Source: Oleispira sp. | GTDB taxonomy: Bacteria; Pseudomonadota; Gammaproteobacteria; Pseudomonadales; Oceanobacteraceae | Direction of reading: 5' to 3' | Length of the DNA stretch: 43,255 bases | Assembly (NCBI GenBank): GCA_016765295.1 | Contig: JAESQF010000042.1 | Location: forward strand, 5,908-49,162 | Part shown: positions 25,704-34,571 of the stretch, in pieces | How the letters are laid out: each line of letters starts with the position of its first letter | Position numbering within the stretch: the first letter of the stretch is position 1 | Translations under genes and position numbers: made by a program | Notes under the pieces: generated by a model | What the model was told of the DNA's origin: nothing | The model's database searches: none | The model's input: only the letters and a program-made list of their open reading frames with translations

Positions 25704-26078
25704 CTATGTCGAACTATTACCTAAAAGAGTTAATATAGCCTCCAGCTTATCTTGAGGTTGGCCAATTAGCTTGCGCCGCACATTATTCTCAAGATCACTT
25801 CTCGCACATGCTGTTATCATTCTCTCGCCTTTACCCGTAACGATCCAGTCAATATTGGGTCTTCTGCCTAATGATTCACGACCTGCCAGTTTCCATAGTT
25901 TAACTATATCAGGAAGAGTATTTCCATCTCTTACTGCATAAATTGTACTGGGGCTTTTATATCCGAGAAGCTCAGACTCGGCCTTCAGACTACCTGGCAG
26001 TTCATCGAGCATATCTACGATTCTATTCCCAATATCAGAAGCAATTGCTCTATCAGGTGATGTTTTTTTAGTTCTCAT
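25704..26078 (-). CDS. CI-like phage-type repressor
   Basis: A 124-residue protein with an N-terminal helix-turn-helix region (SLKAESELLGYKSPSTIYAVRDG) and the segment NIDWIVTGKGE. That segment is a hallmark of phage CI-like repressors, where it follows the DNA-binding helices. It has no LexA-type protease domain. It diverges from the methyltransferase operon, and an AT-rich palindrome overlaps its own start codon while a second overlaps the methyltransferase start. Controlled repression of the four-gene operon is the likely role. It resembles controller proteins of restriction systems in logic, not in family. Confidence 0.82.
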   Translation of the reverse strand: MRTKKTSPDRAIASDIGNRIVDMLDELPGSLKAESELLGYKSPSTIYAVRDGNTLPDIVKLWKLAGRESLGRRPNIDWIVTGKGERMITACARSDLENNVRRKLIGQPQDKLEAILTLLGNSST

Positions 26079-26094
26079 ATCTATAATATAGATA
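26078..26094. promoter_or_regulatory. AT-rich operator overlapping the repressor start
   Basis: TATCTATAATATAGATA is a perfect 17-bp palindrome around a central A. It covers the start codon of the minus-strand repressor, so binding would shut its own expression. A related palindrome lies 42 bp away at the methyltransferase start. Confidence 0.75.
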
Positions 26095-26119
26095 TATTTA
26101 TTGTTATTTACTACTTAAT

Positions 26120-26136
26120 TATCTATATTATAGAAA
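26120..26136. promoter_or_regulatory. AT-rich operator at the methyltransferase start
   Basis: TATCTATATTATAGAAA carries perfect TCTATA/TATAGA arms around a central T and repeats the first operator with a few outer changes. Its last base is the A of the methyltransferase ATG. There is no room for a ribosome binding site between operator and ATG, so the message may be leaderless or have a start further in. Confidence 0.7.
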
Positions 26137-27326
26137 TGAATGATAAGAAAATACAAAAGGAACTTGGGCAGTTCTTCACGCCAACCAACGTTGCAACCCT
26201 TGTTACACGGTTTGTTGGTGAAAGTGTGAGCGACTCAATAGATCTAGCAGCAGGATTTGGAGATCTCCTTACGGCCGTTCTCTCCAATCATAAAAATGCT
26301 TCTGTTAGTGCGCTAGATATCGATTCATTAAGTATTTCTAAACTCAATCAGCTATTCCCAAATGGAGACATAATAAAAGCAAATGCCCTGAAGCTTAGTC
26401 GCACAAATCAAAAGCGAGTAAGAGAAGGAGGCTTTGATTTAGCAGTAGGTAACCCTCCATTCAATCGGCAACAGGCTTCCTCTTGGACCTTAAAAGTCAT
26501 TCGGGATGAATTAGACCTAGATTGCACCAAATATTCGTCAGTGAGAGCTGAAGTCGCTTTCTTAGCATTAAGCCTCCTTGCAACCAAAACCAATGGGTAT
26601 GTCTCTCTCATATTGCCAAAAACTATGGCGGCAGGAGAAAGCTGGCAGTGGTTGAGAAGGGTTCTACTGAAAAAGCACTCTATAATTGCAGTCGCATCTC
26701 TTCCCGCAAGCGTCTTTCAAAACACAGAAGTGGAAACTTGCGTACTTACACTGAAAAAAAATAGGCCAACAACCTCCAAAATACAATTATTGGACTGTGA
26801 CAAGAATGGCAATGAGATCAGCAGTGTTTGGATCTCACCAAAAGATGCAATCTACCGACTAGATCATGACTATCATAGCTGGCGATTAAGGCATACTCAT
26901 GGGGAATACGAAACACTTGCTCAAGCAGGGATTCAAGTTGTCAGAGGAAACATTCACTCTAAGAAAGCTAGGGATATGGGAATAGAGATTTTTCATACCT
27001 CCAGCTTCAATAAGCTTAACCAAGGAATGGCGTACTTCCCGGAACTCCCCCTTGAGCTTTCTAGTAGTCTGGTATCAGTAAGTAAAGATGACATATTAAT
27101 TCCGCGCATAGGAAGAAACCTGAACCACTTAGCTAAAGTTGCTTCAGGACAGTCCGTGATTAGTGATTGTGTATTTGGCCTGAGAGCCCCCAAAGAAAGA
27201 ATTGACGACCTCCATAAGTCCTTAGAGTCTGAACAAACTAAGGGATGGATCAAAGTCCATACATCGGGAGCATGTGCCAAGTTAATTTCAAAGTCTAATT
27301 TATTGAACATGCCTTTGATGAAATAA
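26136..27326 (+). CDS. Class I SAM-dependent DNA methyltransferase (adenine-type)
   Basis: A 396-residue N6-adenine-type methyltransferase. The N-terminal QKELGQFFTP is typical of type I/IIG-like enzymes. Motif I is DLAAGFGDLL (36-45) and the catalytic motif IV is NPPF at 106-109. LILPKTMAAG and AVASLPASVFQNTEVETCVL are further family landmarks. The C-terminal part is short and may serve target recognition. No nuclease domain is present, and no restriction subunit of a known type follows. It is the first gene of a plus-strand operon with the PRTase-like and ATPase genes, 41 bases ahead of the next start. A role in marking self DNA for the following genes is inferred. Confidence 0.9.
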   Translation: MNDKKIQKELGQFFTPTNVATLVTRFVGESVSDSIDLAAGFGDLLTAVLSNHKNASVSALDIDSLSISKLNQLFPNGDIIKANALKLSRTNQKRVREGGFDLAVGNPPFNRQQASSWTLKVIRDELDLDCTKYSSVRAEVAFLALSLLATKTNGYVSLILPKTMAAGESWQWLRRVLLKKHSIIAVASLPASVFQNTEVETCVLTLKKNRPTTSKIQLLDCDKNGNEISSVWISPKDAIYRLDHDYHSWRLRHTHGEYETLAQAGIQVVRGNIHSKKARDMGIEIFHTSSFNKLNQGMAYFPELPLELSSSLVSVSKDDILIPRIGRNLNHLAKVASGQSVISDCVFGLRAPKERIDDLHKSLESEQTKGWIKVHTSGACAKLISKSNLLNMPLMK

Positions 27327-27367
27327 TGTTATATATTTGAATATCTGAATTTAGTGAGCATAAACTA

Positions 27368-28276
27368 GTGAAGCAATGGAATGCATACAAAGAACGTGTA
27401 CTTGATCGCGTTCGACTATGCTGTGAAAAAAACGTATGGCCATTCGACTATGATAGATTTTTAATATGGCTAGGAAATTTCACAGACAATACCGATAGTC
27501 CAAGCATGGATGAGCTAGTCGCTTTATACCTATTAGATCGATTAGTTGTCAGAACAACAGCTACTGCCATTGCGGGCTATTCACGCCTTATTGTTAATGA
27601 GCTACGCCAAGCCTTCATAAAAGAAGGAATACTCCCAAAAGAAATCTCCATTAATGAACTTAAAAAGCAGTTAAGGACCTACCCAGGATCTCTAGGCATT
27701 AACTTCACTCCAGTTACTTTCGAAGGTGATCAAGGTGATTCAGGCCCCTCCCTATATCGCCGCCTTCACCCAATTTACAGAACTGACGCTACATTTAAAA
27801 AAGAACCTAAAGCGATTATATATGTAGATGATTGCTTAGGGACTGGTAATCAATTTGATACATTCCTAAAAAAAGTTAACCCTGTAGAGCTGTATCCAAA
27901 TTCTGCCATATTCTATTGCCCACTTATTGCTTATAAAGCTACTCTCGAAAGATTACGAACTGAACAACCTGATATTACAATTTTACCTGTAGAAATCATT
28001 GATGAAGATGTTTTTCCTTTTTCAGAGAATGAATATGGAACTGTAATATCACAACATTTAGGTGTTTCGATAAGCCAGCTAGAAGAACATTACCTCAAGA
28101 TGTTCTATGAGTATTGTGGAGCTCAAGGATTCTCCGATTATTGGAGTGGGTATGGCGGCATATGCATGCCAATAATATTTGAATGGGGCTGTCCCAATAA
28201 TATACCGGGTATTTTACACATGGATAGATCCGGCAAAATAGAAAGCTGGCAACAACTATTTCTAAGGAGATCATAA
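27368..28276 (+). CDS. Phosphoribosyltransferase-like protein of conflict systems (PRTase-CE-like)
   Basis: A 302-residue protein with an unrecognised helical N-terminus and a central PRTase-like core. The key segment is IIYVDDCLGTGNQFDTF (150-166), which matches the PRPP-binding loop with paired acidic residues and a GTG turn. Computational surveys of prokaryotic immunity describe such PRTase-like domains next to AAA ATPases; this assignment uses that knowledge and the motif. The stop overlaps the ATPase start (TAATG). The enzyme could modify a nucleotide, nucleic acid end or protein, or be a nucleotide-binding switch. GTG 27368 is the start used; no strong Shine-Dalgarno is visible. Confidence 0.7.
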   Translation: MKQWNAYKERVLDRVRLCCEKNVWPFDYDRFLIWLGNFTDNTDSPSMDELVALYLLDRLVVRTTATAIAGYSRLIVNELRQAFIKEGILPKEISINELKKQLRTYPGSLGINFTPVTFEGDQGDSGPSLYRRLHPIYRTDATFKKEPKAIIYVDDCLGTGNQFDTFLKKVNPVELYPNSAIFYCPLIAYKATLERLRTEQPDITILPVEIIDEDVFPFSENEYGTVISQHLGVSISQLEEHYLKMFYEYCGAQGFSDYWSGYGGICMPIIFEWGCPNNIPGILHMDRSGKIESWQQLFLRRS

Positions 28277-30261
28277 TGAATATCACAAAACTTCTGAATA
28301 GCCTTTCAGCGGCTAGAATGGAGTACGAATCAATTGACTATAGTGTTCTCAATCGTTTTGTGGTTCCTTTCAAAATTGATCAACTCGATTTGAGAAATCA
28401 AAACATTTCAATTGCACTAGTTGGTAGTCGAGGTTCAGGAAAGAGCACCTACATTCAGTATTTTTCACATGCCACACGGTTTGATAAAAGTTTACCATCT
28501 GTTGAAATATCAGAACTCGAATGTATTGTTTTGTACTGGAAGCCTGATATTGCTTATTGCCAAGGCCTAAATGAAAGCTGGCTGGGCGTAGAGCATGCCG
28601 AACGTTTTTTTATGAATCATGCATCTATCGAGATAATTGGTGAATTCATGAGGATGATAAGTAATGTCCAGTACCACTTTCCTGAGCAACTAATCAAAGT
28701 TACATACGAAGATTCAAATATTTTACGTGCGCTAAAGAATATTTCAAACAATGAAATTGAGTCGCTAGAACAAGTTGAAAGGTGGATTGATGATCAAAGG
28801 TTTGACCTTTCAACACGACTCAATCCGATCAATATCGATGGGATGCTTTCTTTAGACCCAAAAACCACTCTGAATTACTTAATCAACAACTTTGAACGGG
28901 ATTGTCCAGTCTTTAAGAATACTCGCTTCAAAATATTTATTGATGAATTTGAACTTCTTAATGAAAGCCAACAAATACAAATCAATAGCTATAGAAAAGA
29001 TTCTAAAGCTAAAATTAGTTGGAACGTAGCATACAAATTACATGCTAAAACAACCAGAGAAACTCGAAGTAATCAGCCACTCCAAGAGCCTGATGATTTT
29101 ATAACCGAGGTTCTAGATGACTTAATTAAAGACAATTTTGCTCTTTATGCAGCTGAAATTTTTTTATTAAGTGTAAAATCTGCTGGCATTGACTGCTCAT
29201 CTGTTAATGTAAATGCTCAAGATCTTGGGGATCGAAACAAAATACTCGACAGGGAAAATCTCAAATATCGAGAAAAAGTTTTAGGAGCAATAAAAAAATT
29301 ATTGCCTACTCCAAAAGTCAAAGAATTATCCAGTGATGCCTACTTAAGCAGTAGCTGGCTTAGAAAAAAAGTTAAAGACATTGTAGATAATGAAGGCAGA
29401 GAAAGAAGTCTAATTGATAGGATTATGTTAGACACATCGATGGCAGTCACTATTGTAGGAACATATCTTCAAAAAAGCTTTAATCTTGACATGTTCCTGA
29501 ATGGCGGAGCATCTTCCGATGATAAAATTAATACTTATGAATTCAACTCGCTTCTTACATTCCGAAATCAAAACTCTCAATTAACTCTTCCCGTATATTC
29601 AGGGTTCGATCGTTTCATTGCAATGACAACTCCGAATGTTCGTCATTTTAAAGTCCTATGCTTTAACAGCCTTAAGCAACTGGATGAAAAATCCAAGAGC
29701 ACAGATATTTCATTCTTTGAAGAGATACAGCCAATTACGCCAGAAAAAATGGACTATGCAGCGGTCACAACGAGCAAACTATTAGTGGATGAAATAATTA
29801 GTTATCCTCCATACGGCAATAAACTATATATGCTAGTAAATCGCATAGGAGAACTGTTTAAGACATCTCAAAAAAGCTCTTATCAAACAGAGCCAGAAAG
29901 AGATATTTTTGCTATCAAATATGATTACGCTAATTCCGAACCTGAAATGGAAGATATACTTTCCGCGGGGGAAGCATGGAAAGTTCTAATATCAGACGAC
30001 TCTAAACGACTCAAGAGTGATAGTCAGTACACCTCTAAAGAATATGTACTCAATCCAATTTTTTCACCTAAATTCGGAATTTCATATAGAAAAAAACGAG
30101 GAATAGTTTTTGACTTAGAAGAGTTCAAAATATTAATTAATGGCAGCTCCGATGATTTTGATAAAATAAGGAATAAATATAGAAAAAGCTGGAAGTGCGA
30201 TAGCACCATCTCTAATGAAAATGCTGATGGTCAAATGAAAGATCAAGGAACCTTACTGTGA
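28276..30261 (+). CDS. AAA-type P-loop ATPase (ORC-CDC6-like) of a conflict operon
   Basis: A 661-residue ATPase. Walker A is GSRGSGKST (50-58) and Walker B is FIDEFELL (221-228). The spacing of about 165 residues and an acidic DEFE box fit ORC/CDC6-like or STAND-type AAA ATPases seen in immune operons. The C-terminal half is large, without enzyme motifs, and could sense a ligand or bind DNA. Both stop and start overlap neighbours: TAATG from the PRTase-like gene and GTGA into the next gene. Such tight coupling suggests a stoichiometric complex. The family assignment beyond P-loop ATPase is moderate. Confidence 0.75.
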   Translation: MNITKLLNSLSAARMEYESIDYSVLNRFVVPFKIDQLDLRNQNISIALVGSRGSGKSTYIQYFSHATRFDKSLPSVEISELECIVLYWKPDIAYCQGLNESWLGVEHAERFFMNHASIEIIGEFMRMISNVQYHFPEQLIKVTYEDSNILRALKNISNNEIESLEQVERWIDDQRFDLSTRLNPINIDGMLSLDPKTTLNYLINNFERDCPVFKNTRFKIFIDEFELLNESQQIQINSYRKDSKAKISWNVAYKLHAKTTRETRSNQPLQEPDDFITEVLDDLIKDNFALYAAEIFLLSVKSAGIDCSSVNVNAQDLGDRNKILDRENLKYREKVLGAIKKLLPTPKVKELSSDAYLSSSWLRKKVKDIVDNEGRERSLIDRIMLDTSMAVTIVGTYLQKSFNLDMFLNGGASSDDKINTYEFNSLLTFRNQNSQLTLPVYSGFDRFIAMTTPNVRHFKVLCFNSLKQLDEKSKSTDISFFEEIQPITPEKMDYAAVTTSKLLVDEIISYPPYGNKLYMLVNRIGELFKTSQKSSYQTEPERDIFAIKYDYANSEPEMEDILSAGEAWKVLISDDSKRLKSDSQYTSKEYVLNPIFSPKFGISYRKKRGIVFDLEEFKILINGSSDDFDKIRNKYRKSWKCDSTISNENADGQMKDQGTLL

Positions 30262-31169
30262 TCAATATTAGCGAATGGGAAAGTTGTGAATGTAACGATC
30301 TCATAAAAAGAGTGGGCAAGGTCGAGTATGATGTGGCATTTTCAGGAGCTCACTTAATTGATGATAGAACAAGCTGGGTTGGTAATTATTTAAAAAAAGT
30401 GTCAACAACAACGGAAATAGTTAAATTTGACTACCATGAATCAGCTTTAGGTATTGGAGACAACTCTGTGCCTATTCGAAACCTAGACAGTCAAATCATA
30501 CCCCCCAATAGCCGAATACTGATTGATGCAACTACATTAGCATTTCCTGAGCTCCTCTATTTATTCAATAATTTGAATTCAAACGGATTCGACTTCGACG
30601 TGCTGTATGTACAGCCACAGGAATATGGAAATGACGAAAAAGTTGAATTAGGAGACATTCAACCCATGCGTCTTTCTCTAGATGGATTAGGGCCAAAAAC
30701 CCTAGCACCATATGTACAGTTTTCTAGCAGAGCTTCCATGCTAGTTTTCTTAGGATTTGAAGGACATAGGCTAGGAAGTATTTCTAATTCAGATATTTTT
30801 GGCATGCCAGAATATTCGTGTTTATTAGGTATTCCTGGCTTCAAAGCTGGATGGGAAAATAAAGCCGTCTACAATAATATGAGCTATTTATCAGAGTTAA
30901 ATATTCGTAACATTTTAATTTCAGGAGCGAACGATCCGATATATACATATGAAGTCATAGAGAACCAATATAATGCAGCAAAGTATTCGAGAAAAAACCT
31001 ATTTTTAGCTCCACTTGGCACTAAGCCTGCAGGAGTTGCTGCAGCTAATTTCGCAGTCAATAACCCATCAAACTTGGGCATTGTATACGATTTTATCCAA
31101 AGCAAAGTTGGTAGAAGTAGCGGTACCGATATAGCGCATAAATGGAAATTCAAATTCAGTAAAGAATGA
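30258..31169 (+). CDS. Uncharacterised Rossmann-like protein, last gene of the MTase/PRTase/ATPase operon
   Basis: A 303-residue protein starting with GTG inside the stop of the ATPase gene. Alternating beta and helix segments are visible: YDVAFSGAHLIDDRTSWVG, RILIDATTLAFPELLYLF, MLVFLGFEGHRLG, and ILISGANDPIYTYEV followed by NLFLAPLGTKPAGVAAANFA and LGIVYDF. The LAPLGTKP loop (250-257) after a strand, with a small-residue helix behind it, resembles nucleotide or dinucleotide-binding Rossmann folds, and CARF-like sensors share such geometry. I do not recognise the family. Given its operon it may be a sensor or effector of the system. Confidence 0.6.
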   Translation: MINISEWESCECNDLIKRVGKVEYDVAFSGAHLIDDRTSWVGNYLKKVSTTTEIVKFDYHESALGIGDNSVPIRNLDSQIIPPNSRILIDATTLAFPELLYLFNNLNSNGFDFDVLYVQPQEYGNDEKVELGDIQPMRLSLDGLGPKTLAPYVQFSSRASMLVFLGFEGHRLGSISNSDIFGMPEYSCLLGIPGFKAGWENKAVYNNMSYLSELNIRNILISGANDPIYTYEVIENQYNAAKYSRKNLFLAPLGTKPAGVAAANFAVNNPSNLGIVYDFIQSKVGRSSGTDIAHKWKFKFSKE

Positions 31170-31397
31170 CTTCATAGTCATATTACTAGGCGACGCATTG
31201 CTTCATTATAATCCACGCACTATTGCCTCATCTAAAATCAGAGTACTTTCATGATAATTAAGGAGGGCTTTAGATTATTCGCACGATGAATCTAAAAGCA
31301 CGAAGAGAGATACTGAGTAATACTCGTAATAAATTGATGCAGAACTGATATCATTCGAGCAACAAAGGAAGGGCTCAGTAGATCATAAGGAAATAAA

Positions 31398-31901
31398 ATG
31401 AACGAATTCACACACATCATCTTTGGTCACGAAATAAATGGCCGCGTATCGGACTCGGATAGCCTGTCTCAAGTTTCATTTGTCGATTTAAAAACAAATG
31501 ATGCTTGGTCTAGAGTATTTAATTTCGATAAAAGCGTACATATCCTTGAGTCTGATAATGACAAGGCTCTGATATTAGCAGAGCACTATCAGGCCAAAAG
31601 CATGAAGGGGTCTAAAGCTCTTCTTTCTATTGCTAATACAATGATAAAGATAATTACATTTATCGAGAGTGCTCTTAAGTCTGTCTTAGGTATTTTTACA
31701 GGCAGGGGAATAATTGGAATTTTATTCGTGTTAATGATAGTTGCAACTATGGCTATCGTTAGTGTTTATGCATTCATAATAGCTGCACCATTTATTTTAA
31801 TATCATACTGTTTGAAGTGGCATTTTGGCAGAAAGCTCAAGATTGAACTGAGGTTGCTGCAGGAAGCTACGTTAACCCATTTGAATGCTACGGTTAGTTA
31901 G
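31398..31901 (+). CDS. Hypothetical membrane protein
   Basis: A 167-residue protein with a soluble N-terminal 75 residues, then an amphipathic stretch and two strong hydrophobic segments (GIIGILFVLMIVATMAIVSV and FIIAAPFILISYCL). A basic tail follows (KWHFGRKLKIELRLL). AAGGA at 31388-31392 precedes the ATG. It stands alone after the conflict operon with a 228-base gap, and it is followed by decayed sequence. The family is not recognised. A membrane effector or immunity role is possible in this setting but unsupported by motifs. Confidence 0.6.
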   Translation: MNEFTHIIFGHEINGRVSDSDSLSQVSFVDLKTNDAWSRVFNFDKSVHILESDNDKALILAEHYQAKSMKGSKALLSIANTMIKIITFIESALKSVLGIFTGRGIIGILFVLMIVATMAIVSVYAFIIAAPFILISYCLKWHFGRKLKIELRLLQEATLTHLNATVS

Positions 31902-32502
31902 TGGAAGTAGATTTCGTTAATCAATGTTGCCCTCAATGGACATGCTCAAATAGAGAATGTTCTTGAAGATCGAACAGGGCTTGATTGCCTAACTCATGCT
32001 ATTGAGTTGACTGGTGTAAAAATGGGCTGAGGTAATGGGGCAATCTGTACTACTTGAAGATTACAGGCCGATCCCTTACGCATCCAAGCATTTGAAAAAA
32101 TATTAGCTGCCATTAGATTGGTATGAGGTGAATGAATAATATTGGACAATTAGTCCATCACCTGTGTTTGGCATAAATTTCACTGGCCCCTTACTCTTAA
32201 TTTCTTTACCACCAAATAATAAGGTATTCGAGTGCTAAGATATAAATCAGCCTTTAAGGACGAACTTAAAGATATCGGTACCAAAGGCATATTAAACAAA
32301 CATCATGGTGCATTAGACGCCCCATAGGAAAGAGGCAGAACTTAAGGATGATACTTATTACTCGATCACTACTTATTCAAATAGGCTTGCTCACAAACTA
32401 GGATTTGAACCGGATTGATTTATTGTAGGACTTGTTCCCTATGGGGTGTCGCGCAAGCTAGTAGCGATTTACAGAAGGGATGAATTTTCCATTTTTAGTC
32501 TT
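31902..32502. other. Decayed region between the island cargo and the mer operon
   Basis: No intact gene lies in these 601 bases. Short open stretches read like coding remnants: a 30-codon frame ending ILNKHHGALDAP at about 32330, one ending NRLAHKLGFEPD at about 32419, and one with LEDYRPIPYASKHLKK near 32040-32105. None could be assigned. An imperfect inverted repeat (GACGCCCCATAGG at 32316-32328 against CCTATGGGGTGTC at 32438-32450) brackets about 110 bases. This looks like the scar of past insertions or deletions at a module boundary. Confidence 0.45.
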
Positions 32503-34119
32503 TTACCCAGCACAACAGGATAGCTCTGTTACATCCTTGTTAAACGTCTGGGCACATAGCTTCAAGCCTTCCACCATCGTAAGATAAGGGAATAACTGGT
32601 CAGCTAGATCTGTCACTGTCATTCCACTTTGAATGGCTAACGCAGCGCTTTGAATAATCTCTCCCGCTTCATGGGCAAGTAATTGCGTACCAATAATCCT
32701 GTTAGATCCTGCTTCAGCAACGAGTTTAATAAATCCGTCTGTTTCAAAATTTGCCAATGCTCGGGGTACATTTTCCATACTCAAAACACGGGTGATTGTA
32801 TTAACTCCCTGTGACTTAGCCTGTTCTTCACTCAGACCAACGGTTGCTACTTGAGGATCAGTAAAGATCACAGCAGGCATGGTGGACAAGTCCAGCTTGG
32901 CTTTACCGCCCGTCATATTAATACCAGCGCGACTACCGGCCGCGGCTGCCACGTAAACCAACTGGGGCATATTGCAGCAGTCACCAGCGGCATAGATTCC
33001 ATCCATATTGGTTTCCATTCGTTCATTGACAATTATTTCGCCGTTGCTTCTGGTATTAATACCCACGATATCTAAATTCAGCTGATCGGTATTGGCACGA
33101 CGACCCGTACTGACCAATAAGCGATCACCCGTGAGGGAGCCTGAATCTGTTTGCACAATAAATTGTTGCCCATCAAAAGATACGTTGTTGGCCTGAGTGT
33201 GATTAAGTACACGAATATTCTCTTTTTCAAAACATTCACTAAGTGTTTCACCTAACAGCGGGTCTTCTCTATATAGCAACGTATGTCGAGCCAATACCGT
33301 TACTTCACTACCTAAGCGACGATATGCTTGAGCGATTTCAAGGGCGATAACGGATGAGCCAATCACGATGAGGTGTTGAGGCAGTTCCTCTGCAAATAAG
33401 GCCTCCGTTGAGGTCCAATAAGGAGTATCGCGTAAACCTTCTATCGGAGGAATTACTGGTGAAGACCCTGTTGCTATGAGTATTTTATCAGCGACGATTT
33501 CTTGCTCTGTGCCATCATGCTTACTCACAATTAAGCAGCTGGAATCTTTGAAGCGGGCATAGCCTTTCACCAGACTCAGTGCAGGGTTTGAGTCGAGGAT
33601 GTTTTGATACTTGGCGGCCCGTAGTTCTTCAACCCTTGCGGCTTGTTGTTTTGCTAACAGTGCTCGGTTCACATTAGGTTCATGATTCTCCAAGCCGGCA
33701 AAAGGATTATTACGCTGTTGCTGAGCCAGTTGTGCAGCACGAATTAGTATTTTCGAAGGCACACAGCCCACATTCACGCAGCAGCCGCCTATCACTTCAG
33801 CTCCTTCAATAATGGTAACTTTTGCGCCACCTTCTGCGGCTTTAATAGCACAGGCAAACGCGGCTGAGCCGCTACCAATGATGGCCACATGAAGAGGCTT
33901 GTTGTCGCCGAACTTAGTTGTTTCTTCAGACGAGTAGCCTAGGCTTTTAATCGCATCAATAATATCCGCTACATTTACGCTGTCATCAGCCATTATTTCT
34001 GCTTTGGCCTGCTCATAGGACACCTCAGCATGCTTAATACCATTAATGGCTTCCAGTACCTCTCTAATATGGGTCGCACAGCGGGTACAGGTCATACCTT
34101 GAATCGATAATATAATCAT
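32503..34119 (-). CDS. merA: Mercury(II) reductase
   Basis: MerA is the cytosolic FAD-dependent enzyme that reduces Hg(II) to volatile Hg(0) with NADPH. An N-terminal HMA domain carries GMTCTRC (C11, C14). The FAD motif is IIGSGSAAFA, the redox-active pair is GGCCVNVGC (C114, C119), and the C-terminal vicinal cysteines are C535-C536 in LSCCAG. ATGSSPVIPPIEG and IYAAGDC confirm the pyridine nucleotide disulfide oxidoreductase fold. The length of 538 residues is normal for a one-HMA enzyme. It is the last gene of the minus-strand mer operon, 20 bases after merC. All catalytic cysteines are present. Confidence 0.97.
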   Translation of the reverse strand: MIILSIQGMTCTRCATHIREVLEAINGIKHAEVSYEQAKAEIMADDSVNVADIIDAIKSLGYSSEETTKFGDNKPLHVAIIGSGSAAFACAIKAAEGGAKVTIIEGAEVIGGCCVNVGCVPSKILIRAAQLAQQQRNNPFAGLENHEPNVNRALLAKQQAARVEELRAAKYQNILDSNPALSLVKGYARFKDSSCLIVSKHDGTEQEIVADKILIATGSSPVIPPIEGLRDTPYWTSTEALFAEELPQHLIVIGSSVIALEIAQAYRRLGSEVTVLARHTLLYREDPLLGETLSECFEKENIRVLNHTQANNVSFDGQQFIVQTDSGSLTGDRLLVSTGRRANTDQLNLDIVGINTRSNGEIIVNERMETNMDGIYAAGDCCNMPQLVYVAAAAGSRAGINMTGGKAKLDLSTMPAVIFTDPQVATVGLSEEQAKSQGVNTITRVLSMENVPRALANFETDGFIKLVAEAGSNRIIGTQLLAHEAGEIIQSAALAIQSGMTVTDLADQLFPYLTMVEGLKLCAQTFNKDVTELSCCAG

Positions 34120-34139
34120 TTTTATTCCTCTACTTTTAT

Positions 34140-34559
34140 TTAAACCTCGCAGGCCCCATCATCACAATGCTTGTTTGCGGGGGAAAAGATGTCCCAGATC
34201 GAGATGGCCACCATCAATCCTAATGCTGAATAAGTAACATAAGTACTCCAACCATATTGGAACCATGGATACAGAGATAGCAACAGCAGAGCTGGCCCTA
34301 GTATGCCTAATAGGCTGCGGTGCCACTGCTTGTGGCTCAACCATCCTAATGCATTGATGACTAAGGTTAACCAGGCAAACAGAGGCAGCAGTGTGTTTAT
34401 AAACAGTCCTTCCCATTGACTGAGAAAGCCCAACCCCAGCGCTGCAGCTAGGCTGGCAATGGCAGGAAAGCAAAAGGCACAGCCTGCAGCAGAAATAAGT
34501 GCGCCAAAAGAGCCTGTTTTATCGCCAATACGGGCTAGTACATTCATTAAATCGCTCAT
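34140..34559 (-). CDS. merC: Mercury transporter MerC
   Basis: MerC is an inner-membrane mercury uptake protein that hands Hg(II) to MerA. This 139-residue protein begins MSDLMNVLARIGDKTGSFGA and has a cysteine pair in the first membrane helix (AAGCAFCFPAI). A C-terminal Cys pair lies in CDDGAC. Four hydrophobic segments are visible. It sits between merP and merA, as in Tn21-type operons. Because merP is frameshifted here, MerC and MerT may carry the uptake load without a periplasmic scavenger. Confidence 0.92.
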   Translation of the reverse strand: MSDLMNVLARIGDKTGSFGALISAAGCAFCFPAIASLAAALGLGFLSQWEGLFINTLLPLFAWLTLVINALGWLSHKQWHRSLLGILGPALLLLSLYPWFQYGWSTYVTYSALGLMVAISIWDIFSPANKHCDDGACEV

Positions 34560-34571
34560 ATCGCATTCCTA

